A stretch of 64,000 nucleotides of DNA from Treponema_I sp045616125 (GTDB lineage: Bacteria > Spirochaetota > Spirochaetia > Treponematales > Treponemataceae): contig JAZLGC010000055.1 of the NCBI GenBank assembly GCA_045616125.1, forward strand, positions 1 to 64,000, given 5' to 3'. Position 1 is the stretch's first letter; every line of letters starts with the position of its first letter. Positions 23,571-32,275 of this stretch are shown here, in pieces. Below the pieces are notes generated by a model. That model saw only the letters and a list, made by a program, of their open reading frames with translations. It had not been told where the DNA came from and made no database searches. A program made the translations under genes and the position numbers.

Positions 23571-25306
23571 CACAAGGAAAAACTGCAGCATCTGTTACTG
23601 CTGGCGGGGCAACTGTTGCCGGCACTGTTCCTGCAACCATAGGACAGTATAAAGTTATTGGAGAACTTGCCCGTGGTGGCATGGGTGTTGTATATCGCGC
23701 TGTACATCCCGGCCTTAAGCGTCAGGTAGTAATCAAGAAACTTACCATGAAAGCCAACAACACTATTGTTGAGCGATTCAAGCGGGAAGCACAGATTCTT
23801 CTTGATTTGAAAAATCCTAACATTGTTCATCTTCATGATTATTTTGTAGAAGGCAATTTTCACTACATTGTACTGGAATATGTAGATGGTATGTCATTGG
23901 ACAAACTCATCAGAAAACAAGGGTATCTCAGTCCGCAGACTGCTATGCTCATATTCCGTGATGCCTGTCGTGCTCTTGACTATGCTCACGAACATGGAGT
24001 TATTCATCGCGACATTAAACCTGCAAATATTCTCATGAGCCGTCACGGCGACATCAAACTGGCAGATTTTGGCATTGCATCAACAGAAGTTGATGGCGAA
24101 GAATCAACGCTTACTCAGACAGGCGTTGCCCTTGGTACACCTTCGTATATGCCGCCGGAACAGTTCAGCGCTTCTCATACCGTTGATAAGCGGGCAGATA
24201 TTTATGCCATGGGTGTCATGCTGTATGAAATGGTAACAGGCACAAAACCCTATCCCGGTAAATTTACGGCAGAAACTCTGGCAGATATCCAGAAGGGAAA
24301 TTACACTCCGCCGGATAAGAAAAACAGCGCCATTCCTAAGGTAATCTGTGCTCTTATCAAGAAGATGCTCAAGACGGATCCAAAAAAACGGTACCAGTCC
24401 ATAAAGCCTATCCTCAAAAAAGTAGAAAAATATCTGTCAGATTACGATATTGATGATATTAAGACTCAGCTGTCATTTAACCTTTCCCAGCCGGTCGGTA
24501 CGAAACTGGCCCCCTATCAGGAGAAGAAGTTTGTGGAACGGGGGCATATCTTCAAGATTGTAAGCAGAACAATTCTCTGGACAGCAGTGGCAGCGTTGTT
24601 CCTGGCAGGGTTGTGGCACGTCGGATTCTTTTACCGGTCAATCCTGCGGCCTTGGTATACTCCGGTAACATTGGTAATGAAAGTTCCCCAGACTGCAACG
24701 CCAAACGCGGATCTGCCGATAAAAGCCTTTTTCTTTAAAGACGATAACGATACCATTCCGGAACTGGAACAGTGGAGGATGACCTTCTCCCAGCACCATA
24801 CTCTCGATACGGTATATTCGCTCTGGGATTCTACAGTTGGAGCGGTTATCAGATCCATTACCGGAAACCCCTATGATGTTTCCAGCAAGTCATATACTGG
24901 CGATGAAGAGAATCCTCTGTATCACACAAAGCCGGTATATCTGCGGCCGGGAGAATACCGGGTAAAAATCGTTACAGGATCCTATGTCTGGTGGAAATCA
25001 ATAACTGTTGGCAGTAAGGAAATGTCAATTCCGGTTATTACCATGGATACGGTGCATAAAGAGTTACAGATACATTCTGATATTACTGACGCTTCAACCG
25101 GCGAACCTGTTGAAGGAGCTGTTATCTGCATGAAGTACAAGGGCGAATACGTACCGTTACGTACCGTTCCGGCTTCAGAACTGATCAGTGGTTCTGTCAT
25201 TAAACTGCAGGCTCAGGCTCCCGGCTATGAAAGCCAGAATTTCAGTCTGCTTATTGAGTGGTATCAGGAAGAAGTGTTCCTGAATGCCCGACTGAAAAAA
25301 CTGTAA
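23567..25306 (+). CDS. Membrane Ser/Thr protein kinase (Hanks type)
   Basis: A 579-residue transmembrane kinase. The N-terminal catalytic domain (about 26-300) has the glycine loop GELARGGMGVVY, the ATP lysine in VVIKKL, the catalytic loop HRDIKPANIL (near 147), DFGIAS and the activation segment GTPSYMPPEQ. A single transmembrane helix lies near 335-355. The extracytoplasmic C-terminal part (about 225 residues) has no PASTA repeats; it is beta-rich, ends in a carboxypeptidase-regulatory-like segment (DASTGEPVEGAVICMKYKGEY) and could be a sensor. It overlaps the phosphoesterase gene by 4 nt. Confidence 0.93.
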   Translation: MTQGKTAASVTAGGATVAGTVPATIGQYKVIGELARGGMGVVYRAVHPGLKRQVVIKKLTMKANNTIVERFKREAQILLDLKNPNIVHLHDYFVEGNFHYIVLEYVDGMSLDKLIRKQGYLSPQTAMLIFRDACRALDYAHEHGVIHRDIKPANILMSRHGDIKLADFGIASTEVDGEESTLTQTGVALGTPSYMPPEQFSASHTVDKRADIYAMGVMLYEMVTGTKPYPGKFTAETLADIQKGNYTPPDKKNSAIPKVICALIKKMLKTDPKKRYQSIKPILKKVEKYLSDYDIDDIKTQLSFNLSQPVGTKLAPYQEKKFVERGHIFKIVSRTILWTAVAALFLAGLWHVGFFYRSILRPWYTPVTLVMKVPQTATPNADLPIKAFFFKDDNDTIPELEQWRMTFSQHHTLDTVYSLWDSTVGAVIRSITGNPYDVSSKSYTGDEENPLYHTKPVYLRPGEYRVKIVTGSYVWWKSITVGSKEMSIPVITMDTVHKELQIHSDITDASTGEPVEGAVICMKYKGEYVPLRTVPASELISGSVIKLQAQAPGYESQNFSLLIEWYQEEVFLNARLKKL

Positions 25307-25324
25307 TCGTATGGCACTGAATAT

Positions 25325-25363
25325 CTGAAAAAGTTGCCGGTTGGATAACTTTTTCAGTATATT
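25325..25363 (+). promoter_or_regulatory. lon promoter overlapped by an 11-bp perfect dyad
   Basis: CTGAAAAAGTT (25325-25335) and AACTTTTTCAG (25347-25357) form a perfect 11-bp inverted repeat with an 11-nt centre. It covers a candidate -35 (TTGCCG, 25334-25339) and ends one base before the -10 (TATATT, 25358-25363). The lon ATG follows after six nt. The dyad is not the CIRCE/HrcA element; it looks like an operator for an unknown repressor. Confidence 0.65.
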
Positions 25364-25369
25364 TAGTGC

Positions 25370-27829
25370 ATGTCTCAAGCAACTATTGTGCCTCAGGAAA
25401 AGGCACTCCCAACAACCATTACCATTTTCCCCTTTACGGCTCGTCCTATTTTTCCCGGAATTTTTACTCCTTTGATGCTGGATGACCCGGAAGACATTAA
25501 AACTGTAGAAGCTGCCATGGATCACGATGGAATCATCGGTTTTATTCTGCAGAAAAACGAAACAGATAATCCTACTATCTCTGATCTGTATAAAATTGGT
25601 ACTGTTGCCCGCGTTGTAAAAAAAATCCATCTTCCTGATGGCGGCCTTAATCTTTTTCTCAGTACCATCAAACGGTTCAAAATCAAACGGACTCTTCATG
25701 GCGAACGTCCTATGAGCGCCATTGTTGAATATATTGATGATGAAAATGACGAAAGCTTTGAAGTTAAAGCATTGACCCGTGCCCTTATCAGCGAAATGAA
25801 AATTATCAGCGAGAATAATCCGCTGTTTTCTGAAGAAATGCGCGTAAACATGATTAATATTGATCATCCGGGCAAAATTGCAGACTTTATTACCAGTATT
25901 CTGAATATCGAAAAAGAAGACATGCAGCGTGTACTTGAAATGATTAATGTACGGCAGCGCATGGAAACCGTTCTTACGTTCATTAAAAAAGAACAGGAAG
26001 TGCTCAGAATTCAGAAAAAAATTCAGAATGAGCTTAATGAACGGATTGAAAAGAACCAGCGGGAATATTTTCTGCGTGAAGAACTGAAATCCATCAAAGA
26101 AGAACTTGGTATGGCAACAGACGCAAAAAGTTCTGAATATGCCAAATTCAAGGAAAAACTGGATTCCTTTGGGTTCGAGGGTGAAATTAAAGAGACTGTA
26201 GAAAGTGAACTTGAAAAATTCCAGCTTATGGACCCCAGTTCAAGTGAATATATTGTTACCCGTAATTATCTGGAAACCATCTGTAACCTGCCGTGGCAGG
26301 AACCGGAAGCAGAAGCGTACGATATTGCCAGTGCAAAAGAGATTCTTGAAAACGATCATTATGGCATGGATGATGTAAAGAAACGCATCATGGAATATCT
26401 TGCCGTACGCAAACTTCGGGGTGACAGTAAAGGTTCCATTATTCTTCTTGTGGGCCCGCCGGGAGTAGGTAAGACCAGTGTAGGTAAATCAATTGCCCGC
26501 GCCATGAACAAACCCTTCTACCGCTTTAGTGTTGGTGGCCTTCGGGATGAAGCAGAAATTAAGGGACATCGGCGTACCTATGTTGGTGCCATGCCGGGAA
26601 AAATCATTCAGGGGCTGAAAATCGTAAAGACAAAGGCTCCCGTATTCATGATTGATGAAATTGATAAGATGGGTGAAAGTCATCAGGGTGATCCTGCTTC
26701 AGCACTGCTGGAAGTACTTGATCCTGAACAGAATATTACGTTCCGTGACAGTTATCTGGATCTTCCGTTTGATGTTTCAAACATCCTTTTTATCATTACG
26801 GCAAATACCCTGGATACTATTCCTGAACCGCTTCTTGACCGTGCAGAAATCATTCAGCTTTCCGGCTACATTGACCAGGAAAAACTGGAAATCGGCAAAC
26901 GGTATCTTTTGCCAAAAAGCCTTGAAAAAAACGGTCTGAAAAAGAATCAGGTAAAATACGGCAAGGATGCTCTTTTAACCATTGCCAATGAATATGCCCG
27001 TGAAGCAGGGGTTCGTAACTTTGAAAAGAACCTGGATAAAATCCACCGGAAATATGCTGCAGAACTGATTGCCAGTAATGCTGTTATTCAGGCCCAGAAT
27101 ACTCTGACTGCAGCGCTTTCTGTTCCCGGTGTAACTGAAAAATCGCCGGAGGTAAAGGCTGCCAGAAAGGAACTGCAGAAAGCTCTTTCGGCATCGCTGA
27201 CGGTAACAAAAACAGACCTGGTAAAATATCTGGGTAAACCCGTATTTGATGAATCTGAAATACTCAGGGCTGATAAACCGGGAACTGCCGTTGGCCTTGC
27301 CTGGACAAGCATGGGTGGCGATACACTGCTCATTGAATCAATGAGTACCAATGCCGGTGGAGGTGCTGCCGGACTGCAGCTTACCGGCCAGCTGGGTGAT
27401 GTTATGAAGGAAAGTTCCAGCATTGCATACAGTTGGGTTCGCTCGTATGCCATCAAGAACAATCTGGTAAAACCAGACTGGTTCAACAAAAATGTGATTC
27501 ATCTGCACGTTCCTGACGGTGCCACGCCAAAAGATGGCCCCAGTGCCGGTATTACCATGACCACTGCCTTGATGAGCCTGATTACCGGTAAGAAAATCAA
27601 GCGGGATCTTGCCATGACCGGGGAGCTTTCCCTTACCGGAAAGGTACTGCCTATTGGTGGCCTTAAGGAAAAAACCGTGGCTGCAAAGCGTAACCATGTA
27701 AAGACCATAATCATTCCAAAGCAGAATGAACGTGATCTTGATGATATTCCTGAAATTGTTAAAGAAGGAATTACCTTTAAACCGGTCAGCCGGATTGAAG
27801 AAGTTTTAGAAATAGCGTTTAATAAATAA
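25370..27829 (+). CDS. lon: ATP-dependent Lon protease
   Basis: An 819-residue AAA+ serine protease of cytoplasmic protein quality control. The N-terminal substrate-binding LON domain leads into a coiled coil (about 190-270), then Walker A GPPGVGKTS (near 364) and Walker B VFMIDEIDKM (near 425). The protease domain has the catalytic Ser in DGPSAGITM (near 724) and Lys in GGLKEKTVAAKR (near 766). Between the small AAA lid and the protease domain an Ala-rich stretch of about 40 residues (from ASNAVIQAQNTL to KALSASL) is longer than in E. coli Lon. There is no Shine-Dalgarno sequence; the mRNA is predicted leaderless. Confidence 0.97.
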   Translation: MSQATIVPQEKALPTTITIFPFTARPIFPGIFTPLMLDDPEDIKTVEAAMDHDGIIGFILQKNETDNPTISDLYKIGTVARVVKKIHLPDGGLNLFLSTIKRFKIKRTLHGERPMSAIVEYIDDENDESFEVKALTRALISEMKIISENNPLFSEEMRVNMINIDHPGKIADFITSILNIEKEDMQRVLEMINVRQRMETVLTFIKKEQEVLRIQKKIQNELNERIEKNQREYFLREELKSIKEELGMATDAKSSEYAKFKEKLDSFGFEGEIKETVESELEKFQLMDPSSSEYIVTRNYLETICNLPWQEPEAEAYDIASAKEILENDHYGMDDVKKRIMEYLAVRKLRGDSKGSIILLVGPPGVGKTSVGKSIARAMNKPFYRFSVGGLRDEAEIKGHRRTYVGAMPGKIIQGLKIVKTKAPVFMIDEIDKMGESHQGDPASALLEVLDPEQNITFRDSYLDLPFDVSNILFIITANTLDTIPEPLLDRAEIIQLSGYIDQEKLEIGKRYLLPKSLEKNGLKKNQVKYGKDALLTIANEYAREAGVRNFEKNLDKIHRKYAAELIASNAVIQAQNTLTAALSVPGVTEKSPEVKAARKELQKALSASLTVTKTDLVKYLGKPVFDESEILRADKPGTAVGLAWTSMGGDTLLIESMSTNAGGGAAGLQLTGQLGDVMKESSSIAYSWVRSYAIKNNLVKPDWFNKNVIHLHVPDGATPKDGPSAGITMTTALMSLITGKKIKRDLAMTGELSLTGKVLPIGGLKEKTVAAKRNHVKTIIIPKQNERDLDDIPEIVKEGITFKPVSRIEEVLEIAFNK

Positions 27830-27841
27830 AAAGGAGTAAGT

Positions 27842-28099
27842 ATGTACAATTACAAAACAAGCGGTACCTGTTCAACGAATATTGCACTTGAACTGGATGA
27901 CAATGTCATTAAAAGCGTAGCATTTACCGGCGGTTGTAACGGAAACCTTAAAGCTGTATCTGCTCTGGTAAAAGGTAAAACCGTAGAGGAAGTTGAATCA
28001 ATTCTTTCCGGCATTACCTGTGGTTTTAAACAGACCAGTTGCGGCGACCAGCTGGCAAAAGCAGTTCGTGCTGCATATGAAGCTGGGGAAGGTCGTTAA
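27842..28099 (+). CDS. TSCPD-domain protein (TIGR03905 family)
   Basis: An 85-residue protein with the pattern GTCSTNIALELDDN, VAFTGGCNGNLKAVSAL and CGFKQTSCGDQLAKAV, matching the small TIGR03905/TSCPD family, whose conserved cysteines resemble the C-terminal region of B12-dependent ribonucleotide reductases. Function unknown; metal binding is possible. AAGGAG lies 6 nt before the ATG. It sits 12 nt after lon and 2 nt before the AAA ATPase gene, so the three are probably one operon. Confidence 0.85.
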   Translation: MYNYKTSGTCSTNIALELDDNVIKSVAFTGGCNGNLKAVSALVKGKTVEEVESILSGITCGFKQTSCGDQLAKAVRAAYEAGEGR

Positions 28100-28101
28100 G
28101 T

Positions 28102-29241
28102 TTGAAAGCTGCAGTTAAAAGCAGACTGTTAAAAGGGGCGGCAGTAGCTGCCCTTTTGTGTCTGGTTGTGTATCTGGTGTGGGAACCTGGGGCACCCAAT
28201 GGTTCCTATAAAGAAATGTATGAGCTGAGTATGGCAGGTGGGATAGCGAAAGTTGATATTTCGCCCAAAGCCATTACCTGGACCTGTACCGATGGTTCTG
28301 TGGTTAAAACGGCGAATCCCGGTTCTCCAACCCTGTATGAAAATCTTCTGATGCATGATGTAGCAGTAACCAGTTCCAGTGGTGGGGAAGAAAAAGTTTC
28401 GCTGGTACTTGATATTCTGTTTTACGGTCTTTTTTTCGTGGTGATTGGTACTCTTGTAGCAAAACTGATCAGCCCCAATACCTTTAAGGTGCAGCACCGT
28501 ACGGGTGTTACCTTTGATAACATTGTTGGGATGGACAACATCAAAAAAGACCTGATGCAGGTTGCGGACATTATGGAACATCCGGGAGAATACCGTAAGA
28601 AAGGAATCCGTTTACCCAAAGGAATCCTGCTGGAGGGTGGACCTGGTAACGGAAAAACCTTGTTCGCCCGGGCTCTTGCCAGTGAAGCAGGTGTATCGTT
28701 TATACCTACTAAGGCTACTGACTTTGAAAGTATGTTCATGGCCATTGGTCCCATGAAAGTTAAGATGCTGTTCAAAAAGGCCCGGAAACAGGCTCCCTGT
28801 ATCGTGTTTATTGATGAGTTTGACGGTATTGGAACCAGAAGAAATTATTCGGGTAGTGCCATAGAAACTGAAAATACCCGTATAGTAACGGCATTACTGA
28901 ACGAACTTGACGGTTTTACTCCTCATGATGACGTTCTGGTAATTGCTGCAACCAACAGCCGCGAAGCTCTTGATGAAGCCCTGATACGTCCCGGACGTTT
29001 TGATGCTCATTATTATATTCCCCAGCCCGATAAGGCAACGCGAGCTGCACTGGCAGCCATGTATCTGCAGAATAAGAGTTATGATGCATCGGTAACCCCT
29101 GAAAAAATTGCGGATATTACCGGTGGTGCCAGCTGTGCTCTGGTAGAAAGTATCCTGAACCGTGCCCCTTTGATTGCTGCCCAGCGGGGGGAAACATCAT
29201 TCTCATTAAAAGACGTTTCTGCAGCACTTGCAGAAACATAA
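28102..29241 (+). CDS. FtsH-like membrane AAA ATPase lacking the protease domain
   Basis: A 379-residue protein laid out like the front of FtsH: two transmembrane segments (about 10-27 and 108-126) flanking a periplasmic loop, then an AAA domain with VTFDNIVGMDNIKKDL, Walker A GGPGNGKT (near 176), Walker B CIVFIDEFDGIG (near 233) and the second region RPGRFDAH. It stops just after the AAA lid; the M41 zinc protease motif HEXXH is absent, so it cannot cleave by itself. It may act as an unfoldase or adaptor, perhaps with Lon, whose gene is two genes upstream. The TTG start at 28102 is 2 nt after the previous stop. Confidence 0.88.
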   Translation: MKAAVKSRLLKGAAVAALLCLVVYLVWEPGAPNGSYKEMYELSMAGGIAKVDISPKAITWTCTDGSVVKTANPGSPTLYENLLMHDVAVTSSSGGEEKVSLVLDILFYGLFFVVIGTLVAKLISPNTFKVQHRTGVTFDNIVGMDNIKKDLMQVADIMEHPGEYRKKGIRLPKGILLEGGPGNGKTLFARALASEAGVSFIPTKATDFESMFMAIGPMKVKMLFKKARKQAPCIVFIDEFDGIGTRRNYSGSAIETENTRIVTALLNELDGFTPHDDVLVIAATNSREALDEALIRPGRFDAHYYIPQPDKATRAALAAMYLQNKSYDASVTPEKIADITGGASCALVESILNRAPLIAAQRGETSFSLKDVSAALAET

Positions 29242-29242
29242 A

Positions 29243-29367
29243 AAAAAGGGCTGTCCAAGATATAGTTCATAGTGTCATTCCAAACTTGTTTCGGAATCTC
29301 TACACAGCTTATAGTGCAGATGCTGAAACAAGTTCAGCATGACAGAACTTTCTGGACAGCCCTTTTT
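29243..29367. terminator. Bidirectional terminator with a dispersed repeat nested in its loop
   Basis: AAAAAGGGCTGTCCA (29243-29257) pairs perfectly with TGGACAGCCCTTTTT (29353-29367), giving a 15-bp stem with T-runs on both strands, between convergent genes. The loop is about 95 nt and contains two smaller hairpins: CATTCC..ACTTGTTTCGGAATC and GATGCTGAACAAG-type ATGCTGAA/TTCAGCAT followed by GACAG. The same repeat units occur in tandem at 50634-50845, so the repeat was evidently inserted into the terminator loop. Confidence 0.85.
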
Positions 29368-29399
29368 ATTCAGGGTTTATTGCAAACCCTGAACACTAC

Positions 29400-31040
29400 T
29401 TAGCGTTTGATGTAGCGGTCGTAAGCTGACTGCTGCAGTTCAATACAGCGTTTGATGTTTGAATCTTCAATTTTCTTGCAAACAGCATCAAAATCTGACA
29501 TTGGAACAGCACCGGTAATAAGACCCATAACTTTTTCGTTAACGTAGGTTGAAATATCGGTGTACAGTTTTGCGTATTCAGCGTTCTCTTCAACAGTCAT
29601 CTGAGCACCGCCTGGGAAGTAAGCAGAATAGCTTGATTTTCCCCAGTCTTCCATCATTTTTACGTACTGTGGTGGAATTACGGCAATTTCGCGTTTGTAG
29701 TCTGCATATTTTGCTGGCTGACCAGGAGCTGCAGTGTAGTAACGCATACATTCATCAAAGGTTTTGCCTTCAGGGTTAGCAGTCATTTTTTCGGTGAACT
29801 GTGGTTTTCCGTTAACCATGGTAAAGGTATCGCCTTCAATACCATAGTTAGAGAACAGAGCACCAGCTTCAGAGAAGAAGTAATCCATCCATTTTACAGC
29901 AAGTTCTGCTTTTCCAGCTTTTGCAGCTTTCTGAGAAACTACGTAAGCTGAGCCATTCAGCTGGTTAGGACGGCGGAAGGTAACTTTGTCGCCTTTCTTT
30001 TCAACTGGTACAGAAACTGCAACGAATTCAGCACCCTGAGCGCTTGCAGCAGCGAACATGGTTGAAGGGAAGGTATACATAGAAAGGAATGCACCACACT
30101 GATTGTTGTTTACCAGTACGGGGTCACCCCAGAACTGTGTGCTTGAAGCAAAGTCCGGGTCAATGAGACCTTTTTCATACCAGCGGTTCATGGTTTCAAG
30201 GAATTTTCTAGCCCCTGCTTTGTTGTCATACAGAGAGTATTTTACTTTTCCGTTATCAATGTAGTAATCGGTTCCCCAGAAGTCCATGCAGAATCCAAAA
30301 CCGGCACCCAGGTCACGGATCTGGTTGGCAAATACACCCAGTGGAGCTTTACAACCTTTCTTTTCTTTGAATGCAGTCAGCATAACTTCCCAGTCATCGT
30401 AGGTTTCAGGGATATCAAGACCAAGTTCATCAAGCCAGTCTTTACGAACCATGAATCCGTAGAATGGTGGCTGTTCATCCTGCATGATGTACTGAACCTG
30501 AGCAATGCGGCCAGAGTCGGTACGGGTCATTTTCTGCAGTTCCGGGTTACCGTTGTTGATAGCTGCCATATAGTTAGGCATGAAAGCATCTGCATAGGGA
30601 GTAAGGTCTAACAGGTATCCGTCATCGATAGCAGCGTCGATACCATCCGTGTAACCTACATAGTAGAGAATATCAGGAAGGTCTCCTGAAGCCCACAGCA
30701 GGTTCTGCTGTTCAGTTTCTGATCCAGAAGCTGGAACAGACCATTCAATATGTACATTAGTACGTTTTTCCAATTCTTCAAAGAATGGAACCTTGTTCAG
30801 GTCGCCGCCACACAGGTTCATGGTAACAACATCATTGCTGGTCCAGATGGTCAGTGTGGTTTTTTCTTCGGTGAGTGGAAGCTGAACTTCCTTAAACTCT
30901 TTGTTGGTCAGATAGTGGTTGTCACTTTTAACAGCAGCTATAGTACCGCCTTTTTTGTCAGAACCACCACATGATGTGAGCAGTGTTGCAGTAACCAGTG
31001 CTGCTGCAATAACTGCTGATACACGTTTCGTGCATTTCAT
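29400..31040 (-). CDS. Extracellular solute-binding lipoprotein, sugar ABC importer
   Basis: A 546-residue lipoprotein of the LplA-type family 1 solute-binding proteins, which bring oligosaccharides to LplB/YtcP-type permeases. The signal peptide ends in the lipobox LLTSC (Cys24), followed by GGSDKKGG. Typical features include TIWTSNDV, GDLPDILYYVGYTDG and DSGRIAQVQYIMQDEQPP. The track-length start (31049) directly abuts AGGAGG; the ATG at 31038-31040 has that site 9 nt upstream and gives a cleaner signal peptide, so I chose it. It is divergent from its two permease genes across a 263-bp control region. Sugar specificity is not visible. Confidence 0.9.
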   Translation of the reverse strand: MKCTKRVSAVIAAALVTATLLTSCGGSDKKGGTIAAVKSDNHYLTNKEFKEVQLPLTEEKTTLTIWTSNDVVTMNLCGGDLNKVPFFEELEKRTNVHIEWSVPASGSETEQQNLLWASGDLPDILYYVGYTDGIDAAIDDGYLLDLTPYADAFMPNYMAAINNGNPELQKMTRTDSGRIAQVQYIMQDEQPPFYGFMVRKDWLDELGLDIPETYDDWEVMLTAFKEKKGCKAPLGVFANQIRDLGAGFGFCMDFWGTDYYIDNGKVKYSLYDNKAGARKFLETMNRWYEKGLIDPDFASSTQFWGDPVLVNNNQCGAFLSMYTFPSTMFAAASAQGAEFVAVSVPVEKKGDKVTFRRPNQLNGSAYVVSQKAAKAGKAELAVKWMDYFFSEAGALFSNYGIEGDTFTMVNGKPQFTEKMTANPEGKTFDECMRYYTAAPGQPAKYADYKREIAVIPPQYVKMMEDWGKSSYSAYFPGGAQMTVEENAEYAKLYTDISTYVNEKVMGLITGAVPMSDFDAVCKKIEDSNIKRCIELQQSAYDRYIKR

Positions 31041-31140
31041 ATACTTCATCCTCCTTAAGATGATTAACTGTTTCAGATGATTACATTGTGGATGATGATT
31101 ATTTTGGGTACAAGGTTGGGTGTTTGCGGATTATGACCAA

Positions 31141-31179
31141 TTTTTGCGCAGAATCGAGTCGTATCGTGATGCGCAAAAA
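31141..31179. promoter_or_regulatory. Perfect 10-bp dyad in the divergent sugar-transport control region
   Basis: TTTTTGCGCA (31141-31150) and TGCGCAAAAA (31170-31179) with a 19-nt centre, midway between the divergent binding-protein and permease genes. The length and spacing suit a dimeric regulator acting on both promoters; the Cache/AraC regulator at 33296 is the obvious local candidate. With a G+C-poor outer end and no T-run on either outer side, it is not a terminator. Confidence 0.6.
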
Positions 31180-31248
31180 ATGCGTCATGCCTCAAAAATC
31201 GGGTTTTTAAAACGCAAAAATACTGTCATGAGTGCAAAAGATGATTCT

Positions 31249-31276
31249 TTTACAGAAAAAAGGGGTGCCGTACAAT
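31249..31276 (+). promoter_or_regulatory. Promoter of the permease pair
   Basis: TTTACA (31249-31254), a 16-nt spacer and TACAAT (31271-31276), followed by AGGAGG at 31291 and the ATG at 31304. Confidence 0.65.
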
Positions 31277-31303
31277 AAAAAACGTAAGAAAGGAGGTATC
31301 GGA

Positions 31304-32260
31304 ATGACACAGACTGGTGTAAAACCGATAAAACAGAAAAAATTCACCCGTGAAGCAATCCGCAAGGATTTTGCAAGGAATAAAGTACGGTATCTTTTAA
31401 TCCTGCCGTTAGTTGTTTTCTTTATAGTATTCAGTTATCTGCCAATGGTTGGTATTACCATGGCATTCTGTAATTACAAACCGAATCTTGGTATTTTTGG
31501 CTCATTAGTAAAGAAGTTCGTCGGCTTCCAGCACTTTACAGACTTCTTCCATGGCATGTTCTTCTGGCGTCTTCTTAAAAATACCATCGTTCTTAATGTA
31601 TGGAATCTGGTAATTTCATTTCCGCTTACTATTCTTGTATCCCTGCTTATTAATGAAGTAGAAGCAAAATGGTTCAAGAAATCAGTACAGACCATCAGTT
31701 ATCTTCCATACTTCATTTCTATGGTAGTTGTCTGCGGTATTGTTGTTGACTTCTGTAAGTCTACCGGTGTTCTTGGAACCATGATGTACCATATTACCGG
31801 CAAAAACCGTAACCTTCTTGGTGTTGCAGATTTCTGGCGTACCATTTACATCGGCTCCGGCCTGTGGCAGGGTCTTGGTTTTGGAACCATTCTGTACATT
31901 GCAGCTCTTTCCGGTATTGACCAGCAGCTGTATGAAGCTGCAAAAATCGATGGCTGCGGCTATATGCGTCAGATGTGGCATGTAACTCTGCCTGGTATTC
32001 GTCCTACCATCGTTATCATGCTGATTATGCAGGTTGGTATGCTGATGGCTTCCAGCTATGAAAAAACCATTTTGATGTATAACCCTCAGATTTATGAAAA
32101 GGCCGATATCATTGCTTCTTACGTATACCGCAAAGGTCTGCTTGAAGGTGGATACAGTTTCAGTACTGCTGTAGGACTTTTTAACAGTGTCATCAACTTT
32201 ATCCTGATTGTTGTTACCAATAACATCAGCCGCAAATACAGCGAAACCAGTCTGTTCTAA
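31304..32260 (+). CDS. Sugar ABC transporter permease, LplB-like
   Basis: A 318-residue inner-membrane protein with six transmembrane segments, of the binding-protein-dependent type. The N-terminus is basic and cytoplasmic; LLILPLVVFFIVFSYLPMVGITMAF is the first membrane helix. The coupling motif YEAAKIDGCGYMRQMWHVTLPGIRP (EAA-x3-G-x9-I-x-LP) lies near residues 220-245. The ATG at 31304 follows AGGAGG; longer frames start in untranslated DNA. The second permease gene follows after 15 nt. No ATPase gene is nearby, so a shared MsmX/UgpC-type ATPase elsewhere must energise the system. Confidence 0.93.
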   Translation: MTQTGVKPIKQKKFTREAIRKDFARNKVRYLLILPLVVFFIVFSYLPMVGITMAFCNYKPNLGIFGSLVKKFVGFQHFTDFFHGMFFWRLLKNTIVLNVWNLVISFPLTILVSLLINEVEAKWFKKSVQTISYLPYFISMVVVCGIVVDFCKSTGVLGTMMYHITGKNRNLLGVADFWRTIYIGSGLWQGLGFGTILYIAALSGIDQQLYEAAKIDGCGYMRQMWHVTLPGIRPTIVIMLIMQVGMLMASSYEKTILMYNPQIYEKADIIASYVYRKGLLEGGYSFSTAVGLFNSVINFILIVVTNNISRKYSETSLF

Positions 32261-32275
32261 GAGAGGAATTGAAAA

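Noticed and set aside
28129..28581. Antisense frame opposite the FtsH-like gene
   Set aside because: It mirrors a conserved AAA protein on the opposite strand and has no start signal.
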